Below the pieces are notes generated by a model. That model was not told the origin of the DNA, searched no databases, and worked only from the letters and a program-made list of their open reading frames with translations. 64,000 bases of DNA from Aporrectodea caliginosa (Eukaryota > Annelida > Clitellata > Crassiclitellata > Lumbricidae), in contig JACEVL010000147.1 in NCBI GenBank assembly GCA_020284085.1, positions 186,001-250,000 on the forward strand, given 5' to 3'. The position numbers and the translations under genes were made by a program. This document shows, piece by piece, positions 41,901-50,400 of the stretch (the first letter of the stretch is position 1; every line of letters starts with the position of its first letter).

Positions 41901-42901
41901 CTGAAACTACACTAATTATCGTTCACCATCACATAGTCATGGATATAAAGGAAAAGAATTTAAGCCGATGGAGTGGTTGAAGGACAGGAGAGATACGTAT
42001 GTCAGAAGCAAAAGTGCGAAAAACTTCGGAACGCAAAATTACGCAGACAATAGTTCTCAAGTCACTTTAAAGCTCTCTCCATAGAAACAAAACTATAGGC
42101 TAATGTTCCTCGCTTGCCTATACACCGGCAAACTTATAGTATCGGGGGCTGAGGTATCTTTGGGCATGCTGCGCGGACGCCGAACGGTACCAGGTCTTCT
42201 AATGACGACACCTAATCCTGACCCTAACCGACCCTCACGACGCCTAACCTGACCCTAACCAACACTCACGACGCCAGTAAACTTACGCACTATATCCTTC
42301 AGCCCCCGATACTATAAGCTTGCCCATACACCGAGGTCGAGAAGGTGTTTTCAGGTTGGCACTGGCTACGGTACCGTCCGGACGGTACCGTTATTTCTTT
42401 TCTACGGTACCGTCCGCAAATAATCTATGGCCGATTGCACATATCTATGGCGTGAAAGCCTAACCATCAATTGCGCAGTAGTTAAAAGATGAACGAAACT
42501 AACCCTAACCCTGACCCTAACCGACCCTCACGACGCCTAATTTGACACTAAACGACCACACAAATACTAACCTGGCCCTAACCGACCCTCAAGTTGTCGG
42601 CCATAGAAAAATTCGACGCGAAGACAACAACTTAACGTGACAGGCTTTTGCCAATATTTATTTCAACCGGATGTACACGCCATAGATATGTGCAATCGCC
42701 CATAGATTATTTGCGGACGGTACCGTAGAAAAGAAATAACGGTACCGTCCGGACGGTACCGTAGCCAGTTCGTTTCAGGTTAGCTGGTAAAGCAACAGCA
42801 GGAACATTAACTTTAAAGTTCTGAAAATCTAAATGTCATTTACCAAAACTATTTACTTTGCAAGATGTAATTATTTACCCGTATAAATCGGCACCATCCA
42901 T
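33167..42901 (-). CDS. SUGT1: SUGT1/SGT1 HSP90 co-chaperone, complete
   Basis: SGT1 links HSP90 to SKP1-type and other clients (kinetochore and ubiquitin-ligase assembly). Twelve minus-strand exons: 42879-42901, 40254-40302, 39353-39443, 38930-38999, 38429-38499, 37622-37707, 36324-36400, 35953-36049, 35008-35115, 34305-34395, 33584-33771 and 33167-33274. The phases agree and the sum is 352 codons plus stop, near the known size. Residues about 8-100 are TPRs ([35 protein letters not shown]). The CS domain follows from about 156 ([19 protein letters not shown], then [17 protein letters not shown]). The SGS domain runs to the end ([45 protein letters not shown]), finishing FKKWEY. The seventh exon ends AACAAG followed by GCAAGT, so intron 7 is GC-AG; the phase supports only this site. 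The 23-nt first coding exon (MDGADLY plus two bases) is the least certain part, though its phase fits. Confidence 0.94.
34045..34265 (-). repeat. tRNA-derived SINE, minus strand, tRNA-Asp-like head
   Basis: On the minus strand, from about 34257, GATAGTTTAGTGGTTAGCA (A-box pattern) is followed by GGACTGTCAGCC, placing a GTC anticodon in the loop, then GGGGGTTGAAATCCC (a B box with C changed to A). Together these look like a tRNA-Asp-derived head. Downstream sequence with TAGCCTCGGCATATG-type motifs on the plus strand recurs at 43195-43445. It is in a SUGT1 intron. Confidence 0.65.
35605..35720 (-). repeat. retrotransposon 3' end, minus strand, with (ATGA)n tail
   Basis: On the minus strand a coding remnant reads [20 protein letters not shown] (typical end of a CR1-like polyprotein), then GGGGCGCTATATAAATTCCC and a GAATGAATGAATGAAT tail. 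Related to 14255-14350. Confidence 0.6.
35830..35905. repeat. (CA)n microsatellite
   Basis: About 74 bp of uninterrupted CA in a SUGT1 intron, roughly 50 bp from exon 8. Confidence 0.95.
37848..38035 (+). repeat. CR1/L2-like retrotransposon 3' end, copy B
   Basis: Matches copy A at 1181-1360 in order, and ends GGTGTTATATAAATGTTCTA then TTACAATTGCATT, the standard tail of this family. SUGT1 intron. Confidence 0.6.
40672..41039. mobile_element. 368-bp hAT-type MITE with perfect 8-bp target duplication
   Basis: Ends CAGTGCTTCCCAAA and TTTGGGAAGCACTG are exact complements. CACTAGGT flanks both sides (40664-40671 and 41040-41047). The interior carries repeated GCCGGTCCG motifs and no reading frame. 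It lies in the first SUGT1 intron. A recent hAT-derived insertion. Confidence 0.9.
41285..41760 (-). pseudogene. CR1/L2-like retrotransposon C-terminus and 3' tail, minus strand
   Basis: The minus strand from 41750 reads [37 protein letters not shown], then [24 protein letters not shown] and [11 protein letters not shown] with frame breaks. This is the C-terminal segment of such reverse transcriptases. It is followed by AGCTATATAAATCATCGTAAT and a TTACAATTGCAATTAC tail. Old copy, first SUGT1 intron. Confidence 0.65.
42127..42325. mobile_element. 199-bp foldback element with telomere-like core and ATACACC flanks
   Basis: Inverted ends (GGCAAACTTATAGTATCGGG at left; CCCGATACTATAAGCTTGCC at right) enclose GACCCTAACCGACCCTCACG and a second variant. 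ATACACC flanks both sides (42120-42126 and 42326-42332), a 7-bp candidate duplication. Confidence 0.75.
42358..42772. mobile_element. 415-bp foldback element with nested GGTACCGTCC palindromes
   Basis: The arms are about 95 bp and nearly perfect (CTGGCTACGGTACCGTCCGG through AGATATGTGCAATC and complement). They contain internal palindromes such as GGTACCGTCCGGACGGTACC. The loop holds CCCTAACCCTGACCCTAACC and copies of the core found at 42200-42290. TTTCAGGTT occurs at both sides (42349-42357 and 42773-42781), a 9-bp duplication of the length usual for Mutator-like elements. It ends about 105 bp from SUGT1 exon 1. Confidence 0.75.
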
Positions 42902-44076
42902 CACTTAAAGTGAATAAATTTGCCAGAAACGAATTCTTTTTTACATAAAACACAAGAAACTTCCAGATAATTCTGTGGTCTAGTTCCAACAATAAGGTCT
43001 GTGCGCCTCAGCCAAACACCGCTCAGCGAGCACATGTTTGCAAGCAAGTCAGTGCACGCTCTCTACCTGCGGTGTCTGTGTTTAAGCGCTGAGTAGGCCT
43101 ATAGGGGTAAAATAATTAGTCTTGAAATTATTAAAATGCGAACTTGTGTGAAGAAGAAGGAAAAAGAATCGCTAAGCTTTGCACAATAGGCAACCAAGGG
43201 TATGAAGTGTTTTAATGCTTAGCCTCGTCATATAACTCAAATGACGCTATGAGGAATGGATAGTCCTCATCCTGGCCGCCTGATCTTCCTACGGACAGAA
43301 TATGGATAGTGTGCGCATCACGGCCGAATTCGGTAGGGATGCAAGTGGAGCTGGTCTTGAAACACCCCGACCTTATTAATACGTCTGACAGTTTAGGCTA
43401 TCCAGCACCCAAACCATTAGACTATCTCGCACCAGTTAGACTGAAGCCAAATTTTAAGGGAAAATGTCAGTTCAAAACAAGTCAGGTCATCTTTGTCCCT
43501 GTCTGATTCTTTCTCTGTTGCTTACAAATCCTAGCTGTGATTTTGTACCTGCCAGACCCAGATTTCGCGTAGAACAACTGTGTGGAGAAAGCTTTAATTT
43601 CTCTAGCTTGGGCTAAGAAATTGCGCCTGTCCTGAGCCGTCCTTTTAGGATCATAAAATTAAAAATAGGCCCCTATTGCGCGCCGCGCCGTCATAATTAT
43701 TATGCTATCCTCAACGTTTGAAGCTGCAGGCTCCGATGTTGTTGGCGGTTGATCTATTTTTCAGATCAAGCCCCGGCAGTCGCGTCTAATCACGTGATGA
43801 TATCTAAGACTTAATCCAGGATAAAGTCCTTTCGATGTAGGCTATTAAGCATTTCACCGGACAAGATAATTATGGTCTAAACCATCGTGTTAGCCTCGTC
43901 TAAACTTGTATCGGCTTTAGGCCTGCTGGACTATGTAACTTAATGTTGGCGTAAAATACGCCCCTCAGCAGGTGCCCTGCAAGTTAATTCACACTTCGGA
44001 CGCCTAGCTGAAATTTTTGTTGTGCAATAATCTTTCAAAACACAGTAGCAATTTGTGAGATTCGTTTAATTCTCTC
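42902..44076. promoter_or_regulatory. head-to-head spacer between SUGT1 and the L-rhamnonate dehydratase gene
   Basis: The two start codons diverge across 1175 bp, so promoters of both genes should lie here, apart from any untranslated upstream exon. It also holds a SINE-like copy (43195-43445). No TATA box at a convincing place is claimed. Confidence 0.45.
43195..43445 (-). repeat. degenerate tRNA-derived SINE, second copy
   Basis: The plus strand shares GAAGTGTT and TTAGCCTCG.CATAT with 34080-34120. On the minus strand, from about 43438, GATAGTCTAATGGTTTGG (A-box-like) and GGTGTTTCAAGACC (worn B box) keep the tRNA-like order. More diverged than the copy at 34045. Confidence 0.45.
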
Positions 44077-47000
44077 ATGGCGACGTGTAAAGAGTTCCCC
44101 GCAATTAAGTCCGTGAAGGCCTACACCCAGAAGTCATCCAGTGGAGAAGGTGCAACCCATGGAGCTGACTGTCATAACGTCGAGGACAGGCACTGGATAA
44201 ACGGATCTCACCCACGACCAATTGCCAACCCTATGAGCGTGTATAGTCAGTATGCCAACAGCAGGAAGTCGTGGGGAATCAATGCCCTTGGCACCATGAT
44301 TGTCAAGGTTGAAGCTGAAGATGGAACCATCGGAGTTGGTGCCAGTATCGGAGGAGAACCAGGTATGTTGAGTAGAGGATCATTGCCCAGGCAAATTCAT
44401 TAAGCAATTCTTTAATCAATTGTATGCACCATATTATAATCATGTATTTTTATACAACTCGGGTTTCTGAAGAATTATGCCGAGACATAGTTATTGGCAC
44501 AAACATGAAAATTTTTATCTAAATAATTATGTCAAAAAATCTATCAAGATATTTCCATGGCTCTGAAAATTATGTATAGTTCCAGCATCAGCTGACAGGT
44601 GGAGGACTGGCATCACTGTTGTCTGCAGAAACAAGTGTGAAGCTCACGTACAGATTATATCACTGCAGCCATATGTCAAACTAGGTCAACCATGGCCCCA
44701 AATGGTGAACAGACTTAGAGACATCTCCTGTTAGTCACATGAGCAACATCTTCACAACTCATTAAAACTCCTATCATCACTGCCATCTTCACAGATGTAC
44801 TCCAATGTCATTGGTGTCCAATCCAAAGGAGCGGAGTTTTTACGATTATCATGCAGTCTAGACATGATTTCAGAATCTCAAACTTGTAAAACAATAGTGG
44901 TTTAATCTGGTTTTTCAAGTGACTGCAACTTGTTTAGTACAAAGCAACATCATCAGCAATGTATTGGATGCAAACGAATGAGTAAAAATACATGTAGTTT
45001 TATGCATCCTGTACTACACCACTTCCCATTTTGTTTATCTATACCAGAAATATGCTCATGTTAATATGTATTTAGATAAGACATGCCACAAATGCAGAAC
45101 TATGAGAAATACTACTTTGCTGGAAAGGTACTAGAGTGTGTTGGCTTGAGCTAGTTATAAAACTTCTTATTTACTTCTTGTTTACACCTGTCTAACATAA
45201 GCACCAACCACCATAGGTTTGCTAAACTAACAGAAAGCAGAGGTTAAATTATGTCTACAAGCACAACTCAGTTTTACCCAACAGAGGCCAATCTACACAC
45301 ACACCATTTTGCATATCAATTCAGTTAACTTGAGTTAAGTTGTTCTGTGCCTGTAAAATTGATTGACACACTTTAAAAGAAAGTGTAAGCAAAAATGAAG
45401 ATTAAGCTGAGCCCCACTTATGGTACCTTTTTCTTATATAGGCTATCACTTTTGCCATAGAACAAATGAGCTTTACTTACTCAAGAAACAAAATATTTAT
45501 TTTCCAACACTGTTTAGACCACAGAAGAAGCTGAAAAAGTAAAAACCTACTATTTGTGAAAAAATAATCCCAGGCACATTCAAATTAGGCTATCAGTAAT
45601 TACACACACCTCAGCTTTGGTACCTTTCTTCCAGCAGTCACATATACACTTGTGTACATAAAATCTGTTGCACTAAACAGGGTATGCAAGTATTTATAAA
45701 CATGTATTATGCTGGTAAACTTTGTCATTTGCACTGTTATTTTGTCCCCAATGGGGGACTCTGTGAGCAGTTCCTTTAAGCGGCGATAGGCGTCGCCAGT
45801 ATGTGATGTGGTCTAAGCAGTACCTCCGTAAAGTCACTTTAGCGTAAATAAACCATAGACATCATATATTAAATGTAAGATGTCTATGAAATAAACCTAC
45901 CGCACAACAGAGCACACAATGTTACCTAGAGTAGCCAAACGCCATGCCATCCTGGCGCCACCTATAGCAGCCATTTTTACAGAGTCCCCCATTACAAATT
46001 ATTATTGTGTTCTAATTTAGAAAAAGCACGTATACAAAAACAAATCCACATTTATATATATTAAAACATGAACACTGTCATCTGTTGACCACTCTATGTT
46101 TAGAACCCCAACTTGTAAAACATTAACACGAGAAGTGCTTTCTAAATCAGTTGGTAACATTTTGTAGGGTGTTTTATTGTTGAACGACACCTAAGTCGCT
46201 TTGTTGAGGGTGAAGATCCGCGCAATATCGAACTGATGTGGGACAAGATGTTTCGGTCCACGCTGAACTACGGACGTAAAGGATTGCCAATACAAGCGAT
46301 CAGTGCAGTGGATCTGGCCCTCTGGGATCTGCTGGGCAAGCTTCGAAATGAACCGGTCTATGCTCTTTTGGGAGGCAAAACAAAACAACAGCTTCCAGTT
46401 TACTGCACCACAGCCAGACCTGACTTGGCCAAGCAATATGGATTCACTGGAGCCAAAGTACCGTGTCCCTACGGCCCATCCGATGGTGACAAAGGTCTTA
46501 TCAAAAACATAGAGTTCATCAAACATTGGAGGGACACAGTGGGTGAAGACTACCCACTGATGTTGGATTGCTATATGGCACTAACTGTGCCATATACTAT
46601 ACGACTTGCCAAAGAACTGGAACCTTTGAAAGTGAAGTGGATAGAAGAATACCTACCACCAGACAATTACGATGGATATCAACAAGTCCGAGATGCTCTC
46701 AGAGGATCACCAATTCTTCTGACAACTGGGGAACACGAGTACACTCGCTACGGCTTCCAGAGGCTCCTTAAAAGTCACTGTGTAGATATTTTGCAACCAG
46801 ATGTCACGTGGATGGGTGGTATAACAGAAGCCAGGAAGGTCATTGCAATGGCAGCTGCAGATGATGTCATAGTTATACCACATGGATCCAGTATATATTC
46901 ATACCATCTCCAATATGCTTTTGTTAACTGTCCATTAGCCGAGTACATAAATCTTAGCCCAGAGGCTGATAAAGTTGTTCCGTACTTTGGTGACATATTC

Positions 47001-47180
47001 TTTGACGAGCCTCTTCCAAAAGATGGCTACATCCAGCTTCCAAACAGACCAGGGTTTGGAGTGACACTGAATGAGAGCAAACTGACTCGACCATACCAGA
47101 GATCAGAAGAAGAATCACGAGAACAGGCCAACAAGAACAAAATGACAGAGCAGGAAACAACAGCAACTTTTCCATTCTGA
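44077..47180 (+). CDS. rhmD-like: L-rhamnonate dehydratase (enolase superfamily), two exons
   Basis: Enolase-superfamily acid-sugar dehydratase; the bacterial family converts L-rhamnonate to 2-keto-3-deoxy-L-rhamnonate with Mg2+. Exons 44077-44362 and 46168-47180 join as GAACCAG|GGTGT (EPG-CFIVERHLSRF), giving 432 codons plus stop; bacterial RhmD is about 400. Residues 27-45 (THGADCHNVEDRHWING) and 68-80 (INALGTMIVKVEA) fit the capping domain. The barrel holds the expected metal ligands D229 (LMLDCYM), E255 (KWIEEYLPP) and E284 (TTGEHEY), and the catalytic-base histidine H334 (IPHGSSIYS). ISAVDLALWDLLGK and TARPDLAKQYGFTGAK are further signatures. The C-terminal tail beyond PGFGVTLNESKLTRPY is about 30 residues longer and charged. 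The start is the first ATG before the conserved block. No targeting peptide is obvious. The true substrate in this animal is unknown. It is not mitochondrial enolase-superfamily member 1 (ENOSF1), whose motifs differ. Confidence 0.93.
45753..45990. mobile_element. 238-bp MITE with GGGGGACTCTGT termini
   Basis: It begins GGGGGACTCTGT and ends ACAGAGTCCCCC, with AT just outside each end. An inner palindrome (AGACATCATATATT...AGATGTCT) lies at about 45856-45890. It sits in the single intron of the dehydratase gene. Confidence 0.7.
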
Positions 47181-47475
47181 AGTTTTCAAAAACAACGTTC
47201 CACCAATTTCAATTATCACTACCATAATGAAATGCATATATGGCTGTGTATGCACACAGGCACTTTTTGCACAAGTGACAAAGCAATTCCCTACTATTTC
47301 CTTCCATGATTAGTCAATCAAACTCATAAAATTTATTTTATTTATCAAGATGCTGACATTTTAAAATGACTGATAATGGTGAGGCTCTAAAACTGAATCG
47401 TCACATAAAAAGCGATAATTTACAAGTGATTACCACCATACACGAGTCTAGTGAGGCACTGTACATCAGAATTAC
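47181..47475. terminator. convergent 3' ends, minus-strand poly(A) signals for ALKBH8
   Basis: Only 295 bp separate the two stop codons. Two overlapping minus-strand AATAAA hexamers (TTTATT at 47332-47337 and 47337-47342) lie about 135 bp beyond the ALKBH8 stop. No plus-strand AATAAA is visible for the dehydratase, so its 3' UTR may use a variant signal or overlap ALKBH8. Confidence 0.5.
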
Positions 47476-50400
47476 CTATGAGTCAGCCATTTCTTGTCGT
47501 TCAACTATAATGCACCAATTGCCTTGGTCATAGTAACTTTTCAAAACTTTTAAAGATGGTACAAGGCTGCACAGATGTTCCAATTCACCGTTTTGAAAAA
47601 CATGATAGTAACGATGAAAGGTTTCCGTCTGTTCACAAAGTGTTTTTACTGTTTTGCCTTTCATCTTACCATCTGATGAGGCACTGTCCACGTCCACTGT
47701 CTGATGCGATGACAAGGTTGAAGACTGGACACAATGCTCCTGGGAATTGCTGTAACTGGTTTCCATGGCGCCATCTGATGGTTTGTTTTGGTGTATTTTA
47801 TGATTTTGTTTATCGGTTTTTGCATGCCATGGCACCAGAAGGTCCTGAGATCTGAAGGCTGTTCTATTCGTATGCACAGGCATCTCAACATCCAAAGAGC
47901 TGCTCACATTATTTAGCGCAACATTCCCTTGGTTATTTCCTTGGTGTTCCATACAGTCACTCAAATTATCTGATGCAGAATTCCTTTGACTGCTTAAAAC
48001 TGTTCCTTGTTTCTCGCTTTCTTTCAGGTACTTGGATTTGACTCCATCTTTTTCCTGTTCCAGTGCCCAAACATAGATCAGTGCTTGGCCATTCAAGCAG
48101 AGAATCCGAGCTATTTCTACAAGCGCCCTAATTCTTCTCTCCTAAAACAGCAAGACAAGTGCAGAATTATCATTTCAGCATACATTGTTGCATGATGCAT
48201 CTACGTGATGTGGAAGTAAGAAGTGAGGGTATGCGTGATGCTACAGTTTTAATTCAGGTGTGTCAAGGTGTTCTGAAGGTTGGAGGTTTAGTGAATCCTT
48301 TGGTTATGCACGACTGGTGATGTGGCGATGACACTGGTTTTCTTTAAGGGGAAGAAACCTGTGAGGTAGTAGTTCTTCCTGTTGAGATGTTTGACTGTAC
48401 ATTTGTTGACTTTTAGTAAAATAGAAGAATTGTGAACCGTATTCTTTCGTTAAGTTAATAAAGCTGTTACCTAAGACAGATGGCAAGTTTCCTACATCAA
48501 GTCGAGGACCAAATTTACCCTACAGAGACGAGGCATCACATGTGCATACCAGCAGTCACTGTACTAGTATCCAAAAACAATTTTCACTCGCCATCCTTTG
48601 TATGATTCAGTCTCGTGAATTAAATTTACAGTTGAAAGTATTTTTAGGGAAATAATTCTAAAGCCATGACAAACTTGCCTTTCACTCATTTTTCCTTTTG
48701 AAATAAAGCCCAGGGATGCATTTATGTAGACTGCTCCCTCTCCACAGCAAGATTTGACAATAGAAATAATTATATACTGATAATATGGAAGAAACATTTG
48801 CATACCTGAGTAGAGAGATGGTGTATGACAGCTATGCAGATGACGGCATCAAAGACACCATCCCGAAATGGAAGTGACAGACCATCACATACAAGAACGG
48901 AGTGACCTCTTGTACGACATATGTCACACAAGCTCATACTTCTGTCACAACCAATCTGGAAAAGAAAATTTACTGAATTGTTAAAATGTGACACATACAT
49001 GTCAAAAACTGATTTATACTCTCTAAGATTTTAAAGTAACTTATGAAATTAACCCATGAGGAATTCCATTTACAAATGTAATACATTATCGATACACACA
49101 CATATATATATATATGTATAAAATTGATAAGTCTCAGTAACAATATATTTACATATCTCTGTGTACAAATATGCTTGTTTCCAAATAAATCTCTATATAG
49201 TGCATGACACCCACTAGATACTAACAGACTAGAAAAGTACATACAACACACAATATATGCCTAATTAAATATTAATAAGGAGTTTACCATAAATGATTTC
49301 GGCACAACACCCAGATATTTTCCATTTCCACATCCAACATCAGCCACAAGAGCATTGCTTGAGAGCTGCTCCAGAAACTTTACCACTTGAGGCCAAGGTG
49401 TGTGCCTCGTGCTGCTGAAATGATGTGCTATATCCTCGTACACCTATAAAAGTTCCAAAATATGAGAACATTAGACACAACAACAAAATTATCATTCTTT
49501 CACATTAAATTTTCGCAAAGTATACTTTGTTTTGTAACGTGTAGCATCGTCTAAAATCAGACCCAGTTTATCTCTACAATTTACTACTTGATATCCACAT
49601 CTTCCGTTTGCGACAACTGTTAAGGTAAATTTGCGATTGGCCAAAAGTTCAGTCTGTTACTCCACTGACTACAACAAATGTGTGCTGAACACAAAATTTC
49701 ATTTTAAATATTTCTTTTCCATTACTCGACCAACACATTCAATTCTTTTTATCAATCAAGATATCTTGGAGTCGGACTACCCTCACACTGCCCGTATACT
49801 TCAACATCAACTAAATGCCCACGAAACTTGGAATCACATTTTGGTTAAAAGTATAATCATAACATTAGAACATTGTTTTCACTTTAACTGTAATAAAAGA
49901 GCTTATGCCTAACCTGGTGTACATGACGAGATTCAAGCCTCAAGGCTTCTTCATCAGATATTGGCATAGTAGGATCGCTACACTGTTTCGGATCCACATC
50001 TCTACATTCAACAGATTTCTAATTGTAAATTCGAACATTTATATAGCACCAAAAAGCAACTGTTGAGTCGGGGTAGTTCCTTCATACCTCAAGACCTTCT
50101 GTACCTCTGTCTCTTCACTCCCTGGTCGCTCCACTCTCCACCAGAGCACTTCTGGTTTCCCTGCATGCATGGGACTACTGCTCAATCTAGATGTTTTGCC
50201 TATATTGGTCCCCCTAGTTGGAACTGTCTTCCGCAGGAACTGCGTCTTGAGCTCCTCGGTCTGTCTCTTCTCCAGTTCTGGAAATGCCTGAAGTCCACTT
50301 TATTTTTTAGTGTAGCATTGACTTAGGTTGGGAGCACCTCTGAATCGCTGAGTTAATTACAATTACAAAACAATGCACAGTAACTTTGTAAACTAGAAGA

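Noticed and set aside
42200..42600. CCCTAACCCTGACCCTAACC as an interstitial telomere
   Set aside because: Irregular, short, and enclosed within inverted-repeat elements with flanking duplications, so it is better read as element cargo.
46191..46526. Minus-strand 111-codon open frame opposite the dehydratase exon
   Set aside because: Shadow of the conserved plus-strand coding exon; its translation resembles no family.
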